Made by a program: the position numbers and the translations under genes. A DNA stretch of 64,000 nucleotides from Chloroflexaceae bacterium (lineage in GTDB: Bacteria > Chloroflexota > Chloroflexia > Chloroflexales > Chloroflexaceae), in contig JANWYD010000002.1 of the NCBI GenBank assembly GCA_025057155.1, forward strand, positions 62,001 through 126,000. Direction: 5' to 3'. The notes under the pieces are model-generated. The model saw only the letters and a program-made list of their open reading frames with translations, was not told where the DNA came from and ran no database searches. Shown in pieces: positions 51,564 through 59,660 of this stretch (its first letter is position 1; every line of letters starts with the position of its first letter).

Positions 51564-51693
51564 GGGCTTGCTCCTGATGGGCAAGTTTAGCGGGCTTACC
51601 GCGCCAGTTCCTTCGGGCGCGGCGTCCACGAGCACCTCTGCTGCACAGTATACTCGATACCGCAGAGTTTGTGGCGCATTTGGGCAGGGGAGG

Positions 51694-52008
51694 GTGTGAC
51701 AAAAAGTCTTGCGCGCTCCCCTTCGCCTGGCGGCTGATGAGGATTAAGAAATGGATCCGGTATCCTGGCGCTATCGCGTCGCGCGTGCTCTAAGCTGCGG
51801 GCTAAAGCCCTCGCTCATGACGTGGAAGCCCCGGAGGGTCTTTTATGACCTCAGCCGGGGCTGCAGCCCGCAGCGCCCAGGAATACCGGACTATTTTCTT
51901 AATCTTCATTAGCCCGCAGCGTTCGGTGATACCGGAATATTTTCTTAACGTTCATCAGCCTCCCGGCGGGCCGGTGTACCGCGGCACGTGCAGAACTTTT
52001 CGTCACAC
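51694..52008. repeat. Composite TIR repeat nest
   Basis: Outer ends GTGTGACAAAAAGTCTTGCG and the reverse complement of GTGTGACGAAAAGTTCTGCA bound 315 bp. Inside lie a full ATGAAGATTAAG-family element (51737-51909) and a second right end of that family (51928-51955). No ORF. Confidence 0.55.
51737..51909. mobile_element. MITE-like element, family ATGAAGATTAAG, copy 2
   Basis: A 173-bp element with about 32-bp inverted ends: ATGAGGATTAAGAAATGGAT then CCGGTATCCTGG on the left, and ATGAAGATTAAGAAAATAGT then CCGGTATTCCTGG as the reverse complement of the right end. It carries an internal hairpin around the Ala/Gly-like GCGGGCTAAAGCCC region. No coding capacity. Confidence 0.75.
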
Positions 52009-52110
52009 TCGGCAGGAGAATAACCCGGCGGTTCCAAACCGGGAGGGGGATGGGACGACACGTGACCCCATCCCCCTCAGCACGAGCGAAGGTCCTCCGC
52101 CGGGCGTCCC

Positions 52111-55100
52111 TCACCGCCGCAGGACCGGCAGCCAGACCAGGTTCGCATTGACGGTCGTGATCGGCCCGTATTCATTGGTCTGGCCGCCCCGTTCGACTTC
52201 GACCAGCCAGTAGGTGTACACGCCGCCAGTCGTCGCGCCGGTATCGAGGAAGCTGTAGCGTGCCCCGCTGCTGCCGCCCCGCGCCGCGATCAGGCCTGGC
52301 GTCACGCGGCTGGCCGTGACGCGCGTGCCGTCACTGCTGCGGTACAGGTAGAAGCCCGACGTGTTGAACTCCACCCCTGTCTCCCACTCTACCAGCACGC
52401 CCGACGGCGTCTTGGTCGCCGTGAAGCGTCTGAGCGTCACCGCCGTCAGCAAGCTGAGGCGGCGCACGTCTTCGTCATCCTCAACCCGTACCGGAACCGG
52501 ACGGTTGCCGGGGGTGCTGTCAATGTCGAACTCGTTGGCCCGCGACACCTGGGCGAAGTTGGTGATCTCGCGGTTGTCGCCAGATAGCACCCTGGTTGTG
52601 ATCAGCAGGAAGGCCGCGCCATTCGGCGGCAGCGTTCCCACGATCCAGCGTCCGCTGCGCGGGTCGTAGGCGCCCTGTGACGGCGCGGCGCTTACGAAGG
52701 CGAGTTCCGGCGGCAGCAGATTCTCGACTTCAACCCCGGTGGCCGTATCCGGCCCCCGGTTCACCAGGTTGATCCGCAGCAGGGCGCCGTTGTTGAGCCT
52801 TCCGATCGCCTGCACCGGCGCCTGGTCCAGTTCCAGGTCAATCACCCCGCTGGGCAACGACACGCTGGCGAAGTCGTCTTCATTGGGATTGCCGTTGTTT
52901 GGCGTGCTGTCGGGATCGGGCAGATCCGAGGCGATCACTTCGACTGTGTTTACAAATGGCGGGCTTCCAGACACGCGAATCACTATCGCGAGCGTGGCGC
53001 TCTGACCCACGCCCAGGGCGCCCACATCCCACACCCCGGCGGCGTAGGTCCCCTGGCTGGGGGTGGCCGCGATGAGGGTGGCGCCGGGGGGCAGGTTCTC
53101 ACCAACGCGGACGCCGGTGGCGATATCGGGGCCGGCATTGTGCACCCCGATCACGTAGCCGACTTCACCCGCGGCGTTCGGACGCGGCTGCACAGCGCGC
53201 TTGCTCACCGACAGGTCCGCCAGGGGCGACTGCACGGTCACGCTGGAGCTGTCGTCCTCGCCAGGCTGACCGTTATCCGGCACGCTGTCGGGATCGGGTT
53301 GATCGGAGTTGGTGATTTCGGCGAGGTTGGTCAGTGGCCCGGCTCGATCAACACGCGCCGTAATCACCAGGGTCGCTGGCGTACCGATCTCGACGCGCCC
53401 GACCTCCCAGATGCCAGTAGCCGGCGTGTAACTGCCCTGGCTGGTCGTGTGGCGGAGATAGGTCAACCCCTCGGGCAGCCGCTCGGTTACACGGACGCCG
53501 GTCGCCACCGATGGGCCGCTGTTGATCAGTTCGATGGTAAAGGCGACCTCACTGCGGAGTGATGGGCGCGTCGTATTCGCTCGCTTGGTCAGCGATAGGT
53601 CGGCGCTCTGCGGATCGAGCGCCACGCTCGACTGGTCATCCTCCGTCGGATCGTTATTGCCGGGTCTGCTGTCTGGATCCGGCTGGTCAGATCGCGTGAC
53701 CTCGGCCGTATTGACGATGCGGGCGAAACTCAGGACTCGTGCAGTGATGCGCAGAGTTGCCGCGCCGCCGGACGGCACGCTGCCCACGCTCCAGCGCCCT
53801 GAAGCAGGGTCGTAGGCGCCCTGACCGGCTTCGTGTCCGAGATACTCCAGACCCGCCGGCAGGCGATCGGTGACTTCGACGCCGGTGGCAGCGCTCGGGC
53901 CGTCGTTGCGCAAGAGCAGCGTATAGACGATCGTCTCACCAACGCGAGGTTGCCGATTGTCAACCGTCTTGACCAGAGAGAGATCGGCCAGATCGCCGGC
54001 AACCACCGCAAAGCCCTGGTCGTCCTCGGTTGGCACGTCGTTATTCGGCGTGCTGTCAGGATCGTACTGGTCGGAGGCGCTGACCTGGGCGACGTTGACG
54101 AACGGCCCCGTCCCCAGCACCGTCACCACCAGGGTCAACGTGGCGCGCCCGTTCGGGTCGAGCGCACCCACGTCCCAGCGACCGCTGTTCGGCTCGTAAC
54201 TGCCCTGGCTGGGGGTGGCGGACACGAAGCTCAGGCCGATGGGCAGCCGGTCGCTCACCCGCACGCCAGTGGCCCGGTCAGGGCCGCGGTTGAGCACTTC
54301 GATGGTAAAGGTTGCGTTAGCGCCCACGTTCACACGCGGCGCATTGACCCGCTTGGTCAACTCCAGATCGGCCACGGTGGGCGGCAGGCGCACACTGGAC
54401 TGGTCATCCTCGTTCGGGTCATTGTTGCCGGGGGTGCTGTCTGGGTCCGGCGTATCTGATGTACTCACCTGGGCCGTATTGGCGACCGGCTGGCCGTTCC
54501 AGAAGGCGGCGATGGTGAGCGAGGCAACTTCATCGCGGGCCATAGTTCCGACTGTCCAGACGCCAGAAGCGGGATCGTAACCGCCTTTGGTCGTAGACGC
54601 GCGCTCGAAGCGCAGCCCATCGGGCAGCCGGTCGCTGACGGTGACGCCGGTCGCCTGGCCCGGTCCGCGGTTCCGCAGAGTTATGGTAAACGTGACTACG
54701 CTGTTGGCCCGCAGCGGCGGCGGCGAAGCCAGGGTCTTATTCAGTTCGAGATCGGCTACGGTTGCAATCGGGGCAATGTTGGTGGCAGTATTGTTGCTCA
54801 GATCCGGGTCGGTATTGTCGTTCGGACGGCGCACCTGGGCGGTGTTGGAGAGTGTACCCGCAGCGTCGGGGTTGAGCCGTCCCACGATGGTGTAGGTTAT
54901 CGCCGCGCCGGGGTTGAGATCCACCGTCGTTTCGATCAGATTTCCCGAGCCGGTCGTAGCGCCGCAACGACCCGTACCAGCAGTAACGGCGCAGGTCCAG
55001 GTAACGCCGGTAACCGCAGCGGGCACATCATCCCGGACGCGAGCGCCAGTGACCGGGCTGGGGCCATTGTTCCGCACCACGACGGTGTAGGTGACCGTTC

Positions 55101-56961
55101 CGCCCGGAGTAAGGGTGGGCGGACTCTGGCTTTTCTCGACCGAGAGATCAGCTTCAGCCAGCACCACCTGGCCGGTCAGCGTTACTGGCCGAGAGGGCAG
55201 ATAGGTCCAGGTATCAATCAGGCGCCGGTCGCCGAAGCCCTGGGTCGTTGTACCGCCAGCGGGTGTTGTCCAGCGATGGGCGCCGGGAAGGCCGGGCGCC
55301 ACCGAGGGCGTGCCCTGAAGCACGCGCCGGGCATCAATTGACGCGCCATAGCAGCGCGGATCGGCCACCTGGTCGCGCTCGGGCGGGGGTGGAGCATCGC
55401 CTGCCGCGCATGGGGAGAAGTCGTAGGCGCCGCTGCCGGTGTAGTTATACGCATCATTGTAGTACACCAGACTCGGATCGGGATCGCCTGCGGCAGCAGG
55501 CGGACGGACGCGCCGCAGACGATGACCATTCTGGTGGTTCTCGACATCAATAAAGGGGAAATGTACCTCGCCGCGGTTCACCTGCAACTGGGCGCTAAAC
55601 GACAGTGGGCCGGCAGGAACCCTGGCGCCATTTCCATCAAGGCCATCCCAGTACACGCGATTGGTTCCATTGTCGGCGGGGCCGTTAATGGTGCGGTCGT
55701 TCGCATTGCCAAAGATCCCGTCGCGATTGAGGTCGAGAATTAATGTGTAAGACGTGCCGCCCGTGTTTTCGAAGATAAAGTAGCCGCCAAGCGGGTTGGT
55801 GCCGGCCTGACCGGGCGTGCCCTCCTCGCCGACGAAGGTCAAGTTCGCCGGTTGCGGCGGCGGTTGCGGAGTGGTGAGCAGCCAGGTCTCACCGCTCGCC
55901 GAGCGCGCCCTGGCCGGCATGGTGGGGTCCGGGCCGTTCAAGTCGAAGAAGATCTTGTGAGTAATATCGTTAGTTGCAAAGTTATCGGGCAACCGGGGGT
56001 TGTAGATGGTGTAACCCGGCGGGATGGTCTGTTCAAGGTTGCTGCCGGTGAGTTGCAGCGAGCGATAGATCGGCCGGCCGGCAAGGTCGGTGATGCCCTT
56101 GGCATTGGCGAAGAAGATGAATCCAAACGGGTCAATCCCATTCATATCCACCTGATAGCCATAGCCGTCAGAGGTCAGGATGTAGAACTGGCTGTACAGG
56201 CCCACATCGAGCGGATTGCCATTGCCGGCATTGCCGCCCATGTTCAGCGCCAGATAGTTGGCGAACACCCGGCCGGGGATCTCCGCGCCGGGCGCACCGC
56301 CGGGGCCGGGCGGCTGGCGAACGCTCACGTCCCAGGCAGCGATGGTGTAGTTCTGGCGATCAGCAACGCGACCGGCCCACTCCTCGGTGATCCGAATTGG
56401 CGGCGCCGGGTTGTTATTCGGGGGAGCATCGGGGTTCGCGCTGATAAAGTCGAACTCCCAGATTCCATCACCGGCGGCGGTTGTTTCGGCCGCGCTGACC
56501 ACACAGGGCACGTACCCCCCCGCCGCCGGTTGGGGTCCGGCGAGTTCCTGGGCCAGGTTCTCAATCAGTCCGTAGCCTGGAATGCCGCTGGCGCGCTGGG
56601 TGCAGCGTCTGGCGTCAGGACGCGGCGGCCAGGTCCCCGGTGGATCGGTGGGCGCGCGAATGATCACGTCACCCTGGCCGAAGCCCATCACGCTGGAACC
56701 GATGAAGATTTCCTCGCCAGCGCGCACGAAGGCTTTAATGGTTGACTGTCGTGGAATGCCGGCGGTGGTCAGCGTGGCATGCCACTCCAGAAATGCCCGA
56801 TAGCCCACCTGTTCCGCCGGGTCGTCGAACAGATTGCGACTGCCCTCGGCCTGGAGTGATCCGCCACCGGGCAGCGTCGCCAGGATCAGGCTGAGCAGGA
56901 AGAGCAGTCGAACGAGAACGGACGTGAGTGGTGAGGCATGACGGTTGATGCGAGGCAACAT
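52111..56961 (-). CDS. Secreted multi-DUF11 surface protein, 1616 residues
   Basis: A long secreted protein with a signal peptide (RINRHASPLTSVLVRLLFLLSLILATLPGGGSLQA). Residues about 40-600 are a non-repeated region with adhesin-like blocks (RDGIFGNANDRTINGPADNGTNRVYWDGLDGNG). Residues about 600-1490 hold seven DUF11 (CARDB-like) repeats of about 127 residues, each starting ADL(E/S)L(x)K and containing NxGP(x)xATGVxVxDxLPxGLxF, joined by DPDSTPGNNDPNEDDQSS-type linkers. The C-terminus (about 1500-1616) has a fibronectin-like VEWETGVEFNTSGFYLYRS domain. No membrane anchor is seen at the C-terminus. The ATG at 56961 has GAGGAG upstream. A cell-surface structural or adhesion role is inferred. 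Confidence 0.88.
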   Translation of the reverse strand: MLPRINRHASPLTSVLVRLLFLLSLILATLPGGGSLQAEGSRNLFDDPAEQVGYRAFLEWHATLTTAGIPRQSTIKAFVRAGEEIFIGSSVMGFGQGDVIIRAPTDPPGTWPPRPDARRCTQRASGIPGYGLIENLAQELAGPQPAAGGYVPCVVSAAETTAAGDGIWEFDFISANPDAPPNNNPAPPIRITEEWAGRVADRQNYTIAAWDVSVRQPPGPGGAPGAEIPGRVFANYLALNMGGNAGNGNPLDVGLYSQFYILTSDGYGYQVDMNGIDPFGFIFFANAKGITDLAGRPIYRSLQLTGSNLEQTIPPGYTIYNPRLPDNFATNDITHKIFFDLNGPDPTMPARARSASGETWLLTTPQPPPQPANLTFVGEEGTPGQAGTNPLGGYFIFENTGGTSYTLILDLNRDGIFGNANDRTINGPADNGTNRVYWDGLDGNGARVPAGPLSFSAQLQVNRGEVHFPFIDVENHQNGHRLRRVRPPAAAGDPDPSLVYYNDAYNYTGSGAYDFSPCAAGDAPPPPERDQVADPRCYGASIDARRVLQGTPSVAPGLPGAHRWTTPAGGTTTQGFGDRRLIDTWTYLPSRPVTLTGQVVLAEADLSVEKSQSPPTLTPGGTVTYTVVVRNNGPSPVTGARVRDDVPAAVTGVTWTCAVTAGTGRCGATTGSGNLIETTVDLNPGAAITYTIVGRLNPDAAGTLSNTAQVRRPNDNTDPDLSNNTATNIAPIATVADLELNKTLASPPPLRANSVVTFTITLRNRGPGQATGVTVSDRLPDGLRFERASTTKGGYDPASGVWTVGTMARDEVASLTIAAFWNGQPVANTAQVSTSDTPDPDSTPGNNDPNEDDQSSVRLPPTVADLELTKRVNAPRVNVGANATFTIEVLNRGPDRATGVRVSDRLPIGLSFVSATPSQGSYEPNSGRWDVGALDPNGRATLTLVVTVLGTGPFVNVAQVSASDQYDPDSTPNNDVPTEDDQGFAVVAGDLADLSLVKTVDNRQPRVGETIVYTLLLRNDGPSAATGVEVTDRLPAGLEYLGHEAGQGAYDPASGRWSVGSVPSGGAATLRITARVLSFARIVNTAEVTRSDQPDPDSRPGNNDPTEDDQSSVALDPQSADLSLTKRANTTRPSLRSEVAFTIELINSGPSVATGVRVTERLPEGLTYLRHTTSQGSYTPATGIWEVGRVEIGTPATLVITARVDRAGPLTNLAEITNSDQPDPDSVPDNGQPGEDDSSSVTVQSPLADLSVSKRAVQPRPNAAGEVGYVIGVHNAGPDIATGVRVGENLPPGATLIAATPSQGTYAAGVWDVGALGVGQSATLAIVIRVSGSPPFVNTVEVIASDLPDPDSTPNNGNPNEDDFASVSLPSGVIDLELDQAPVQAIGRLNNGALLRINLVNRGPDTATGVEVENLLPPELAFVSAAPSQGAYDPRSGRWIVGTLPPNGAAFLLITTRVLSGDNREITNFAQVSRANEFDIDSTPGNRPVPVRVEDDEDVRRLSLLTAVTLRRFTATKTPSGVLVEWETGVEFNTSGFYLYRSSDGTRVTASRVTPGLIAARGGSSGARYSFLDTGATTGGVYTYWLVEVERGGQTNEYGPITTVNANLVWLPVLRR

Positions 56962-57054
56962 TATTCTCCTCGTTGCTACGGGCCATGAGCAAAACAGGCG
57001 TGACCGAGGCGCCACGCAGGGTGCAACGAGGGTGTGTAACGCGGCCCTCCGCTA

Positions 57055-57200
57055 GCTACTTCGTACTATTGCTAATGGTCATCGCATTGTACGTCAAACC
57101 ATTCCACAATTCAAGTCGTTTGCTGGTAAAAATTACATTGTTTCCGATTTTTAAAATCGTTAATAATGTGGTAAAAACATTTACGATAGGTTTCAACGTT
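57055..57200. other. AT-rich promoter-like patch with a dyad
   Basis: Sharply AT-rich against GC-rich surroundings. CGATTTT-T-AAAATCG (57145-57159) is a perfect 15-nt palindrome inside a wider ACATTGTT/AATAATGT dyad. It lies between the divergent DUF11 gene and the FAD oxidoreductase and probably carries the DUF11 gene's regulatory region. Confidence 0.5.
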
Positions 57201-57299
57201 TGCGCGAAGCGGTAGCGCAACCTTTCCAGTGTCGCTCTACAACGGTTAGGCTACCCGTCACGCGCCGATGAACCCGAATTGCCACGCAGCGCCCTGTGG

Positions 57300-57305
57300 T
57301 ATACT
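57300..57305 (+). promoter_or_regulatory. Candidate extended -10 promoter of the FAD oxidoreductase
   Basis: TGG-TATACT, 95 nt before the ATG; a TTGCCA at 57279-57284 has only 15-nt spacing. Confidence 0.4.
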
Positions 57306-57399
57306 CCAGGCAATGCACGAGACTCCGTGGCGGCGCGCGGCGCCGCCCTGTCACGCCTGCGGCCATCACCGATGGAGGCGCGGGCGCACTTGATGCGAT

Positions 57400-58680
57400 A
57401 TGCACGTTCTGGTTATCGGCGCCGGTCTGGCCGGTCTTACCTGCGCGCGCACGCTGCTGCGCGCCGGGCATCAGGTCTCCGTCTTTGAGGCCGACGATGA
57501 TGTGGGCGGGCGTGTGCGCTCCGACGCCCACGACGGCTTCATCTTCGACCGCGGCTTCCAGGTGCTTTTTACCGCCTATCCCGCCGCGCGTCGTCAGCTT
57601 AGCTATCCGGACCTTGATCTCCAACGGTTTGATCCCGGAGCTATCGTCTGCGAAGGCGGCCGCCGGGCCATCCTTACCGATCCGCTGCGTGACCACGATC
57701 CCGCCGCGGTCCTTAGCGCGGCCCTCAGCCTGGTCATCGGCCCTGCCGATAAGCTCCGCACTCTGTCCCTCGCCGCCGAATTCCGCGGTCGTAGCGTAGA
57801 TGACCTCCTCGCCGGCCCTGACGAGCCGACCGAGGCCTTCCTGCGTGAACGAGGCTTCAGCCGCGTGGCCATTGAGCGCTTTTTCCGCCCGTTCTACGGA
57901 GGTATTTTTCTTGACCGCTCCCTCGCCACCAGCGCCAAGTGCTTTAAGTTCGACTTCAAGATGCTCAGCGATGGCGATACGGTGGTGCCGGCTCGCGGCA
58001 TGGGGGCCATTAGCCGCCAGCTCGCTGCCGAGTTGCAGGCCGCCGGCTGCATCCGCCTGAATACCAGGGTCGCGGCGCTGATCAGCGAGGCGGAACGGGT
58101 TACCGGCGTCACGCTTGCCGATGGCAGCCGGGTGACGGGCGACGCGGTCGTGGTGGCCACGCCCGCCCCCGAAGCGGCCCGCCTGAGCGGCCTGCCCATG
58201 CCCGAAGGCTGCGTTGGCACGACCAACCTCTACTTCGCCGGTTCGCGCCAACTGTACCGGGGGAAGAAGCTGCTGCTCAATGCCGCCCCTGACGCGTTCG
58301 TGAACAACGCCGTGCTGATCAGCAACGTAGCGCCGAGCTATGCGCCCCCTGGTATGCATCTGCTCAGCGCGACCGTGCTCGGCGTGCCGCCCCTCGACGA
58401 TGAAGAACTGTTCGCCCGCGCCCGAGCCGATCTGCGCTGTATGTTCGCTGGCGACCGCGCAGCCCTGCAGGCCCTCGAAAGCTACCGCCCCCTGCGGATC
58501 TACCGTATCCCCTACGCCCAGTTTGCCCAGCCGCCGGGCATACATCCCGGCCTGCCCGACAACCGCAGCGGGCGCCCCGGCCTCTTCTTCGCCGCCGAGT
58601 TCACCGAAGCCAGCAGCATCAATGCCGCCATAATCTCCGGCGAGAAGTGCGCCGCCGCATTGCTCGAAGCCGGCCCCTAG
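57400..58680 (+). CDS. FAD-dependent amine-oxidase/phytoene-desaturase-like oxidoreductase
   Basis: The 426-residue protein opens with the dinucleotide motif HVLVIGAGLAGLTCARTLLRAGHQVSVFEADDDVGGRVRSDAHDGFIFDRGFQVLFTAYP (GxGxxG, E at the second strand end, GGRxxS/T). FYGGIFLDRSLATSAKCFKFDFKMLSDGDTVVPARGMGAISRQLAAEL carries a GxGMGxxxxxL block, and LFFAAEFTEASSINAAIISGEKCAAALLEA is the C-terminal FAD-contact block. This places it with protoporphyrinogen oxidase, amine oxidase and carotenoid desaturase-like flavoproteins. Which substrate is used is not clear; nearby genes give no pathway. A GAAACC-A-GGTTTC palindrome follows. Confidence 0.85.
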   Translation: MHVLVIGAGLAGLTCARTLLRAGHQVSVFEADDDVGGRVRSDAHDGFIFDRGFQVLFTAYPAARRQLSYPDLDLQRFDPGAIVCEGGRRAILTDPLRDHDPAAVLSAALSLVIGPADKLRTLSLAAEFRGRSVDDLLAGPDEPTEAFLRERGFSRVAIERFFRPFYGGIFLDRSLATSAKCFKFDFKMLSDGDTVVPARGMGAISRQLAAELQAAGCIRLNTRVAALISEAERVTGVTLADGSRVTGDAVVVATPAPEAARLSGLPMPEGCVGTTNLYFAGSRQLYRGKKLLLNAAPDAFVNNAVLISNVAPSYAPPGMHLLSATVLGVPPLDDEELFARARADLRCMFAGDRAALQALESYRPLRIYRIPYAQFAQPPGIHPGLPDNRSGRPGLFFAAEFTEASSINAAIISGEKCAAALLEAGP

Positions 58681-58711
58681 GGCCGGTTTGAGGGGCATGA
58701 GATGAACAGGG

Positions 58712-58738
58712 GTATAAAGAAACCAGGTTTCCCCATAC
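58712..58738. repeat. GAAACC-A-GGTTTC palindrome
   Basis: GAAACC-A-GGTTTC (58719-58731) with GTAT/ATAC outer arms, 30 nt after the flavoprotein stop. Gene-end family member. Confidence 0.55.
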
Positions 58739-58748
58739 TCAAACAACC

Positions 58749-59570
58749 ATGATCACCAGCCTCGCCAACCCGACCATCAAGCGCCTCCGCGCCCTGCGAC
58801 AGCGCAAGGCCCGCGAGGAGAGCGGGCTGTGCCTGGTCGAGGGCATTCGCCTGGTCGCCGAGGCGGTGCAGTGCGGCGCGGAGGTGGAGCATCTACTGGT
58901 CGCTCCTGCCCTGCTGACCAGTCCCTTCGCCCGCGAGCTGGTAGCCGCGCAGTCCGCCGCTGGCACTTCCGTCCTCGAATTGTCACCTGAGGTCTTCGCC
59001 AGCCTGGCGCAGAAGGAGGATCCCCAGGGGCTTGCGGCGGTGGTGCGCTGGCGCTTTACCGGCCTGACCGACCTGCCCCGCGACCGACGCCCCGGCCCGG
59101 TCGCGCTGCTCGAACCGGCCGATCCGGGCAATCTGGGGACGATCATCCGCACTGCCGACGCCGTGGGCGCCGCCGGGGTGATCATCCTCGGTCCGGGCGT
59201 AGACCCCTACGACCCCGCCGCCCTGCGAGCCAGCATGGGGGCCGTCTTCGCCCTGCCCCTCGTCCGCGCCTCCTGGGAGGAGTTCACTGCCTGGAAACGG
59301 GCCACCGGCCTGCCGCTGATCGGAACCTCCGACAGGGCGCCCACACACTTCCAGTCCATCGTTTACCCCCAGCCGGCGGTGCTGCTGATGGGCAGCGAAC
59401 GCGAAGGGTTGTCTTCCGCCCACCAGGCCCTCTGCGATCTGATGGTCGCCATCCCTATGCGCGGGCGCAGCGACTCCCTCAACCTGGCCGTCGCCACCGG
59501 CGTGATGCTCTACGAACTGCTGCGGCAGTGTGAAGCGGACGGCGCGGCCACATGCGTTACTGTTGAATAA
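58749..59570 (+). CDS. TrmH/SpoU-family RNA 2'-O-methyltransferase
   Basis: The 273-residue SPOUT enzyme has an N-terminal substrate-binding domain (ITSLANPTIKRLRALRQRKAREESGLCLVEGIRLVAEAVQCGAEVEHLLVAPALL) and the trefoil-knot SAM domain: NLGTIIRTADAVGAAGVIILGPGVDPYDPAALRASMGAVFALPLV (motif 1), VLLMGSEREGLS (motif 2) and VAIPMRGRSDSLNLAVATGVMLYELLRQ (motif 3). Domain order is that of RlmB/TrmH-like proteins, methylating tRNA or 23S rRNA. It lies 68 bp after the flavoprotein gene, with no strong terminator except a palindrome, so loose co-transcription is possible. The exact nucleotide is not deducible. Confidence 0.92.
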   Translation: MITSLANPTIKRLRALRQRKAREESGLCLVEGIRLVAEAVQCGAEVEHLLVAPALLTSPFARELVAAQSAAGTSVLELSPEVFASLAQKEDPQGLAAVVRWRFTGLTDLPRDRRPGPVALLEPADPGNLGTIIRTADAVGAAGVIILGPGVDPYDPAALRASMGAVFALPLVRASWEEFTAWKRATGLPLIGTSDRAPTHFQSIVYPQPAVLLMGSEREGLSSAHQALCDLMVAIPMRGRSDSLNLAVATGVMLYELLRQCEADGAATCVTVE

Positions 59571-59615
59571 ACTGCATACATGTCAGCGCCAGATCTCAGC
59601 GGTATTCCATAGGCC

Positions 59616-59659
59616 ACAATCACCAATCCCAAAATCCAAAATCGAAAATCCAAAATCGT
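59616..59659. repeat. Short AT-rich degenerate tandem repeat
   Basis: ATCCCAAAATCCAAAATCGA and continuing ATCCAAAATCG words between convergent ends at 59570 and 59661. The best copy of the (A)ATCCAAAATC family. Confidence 0.65.
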
Positions 59660-59660
59660 A

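Noticed and set aside
57193-58746. 517-codon minus-strand frame opposite the FAD oxidoreductase
   Set aside because: Antisense to a gene with intact FAD motifs.
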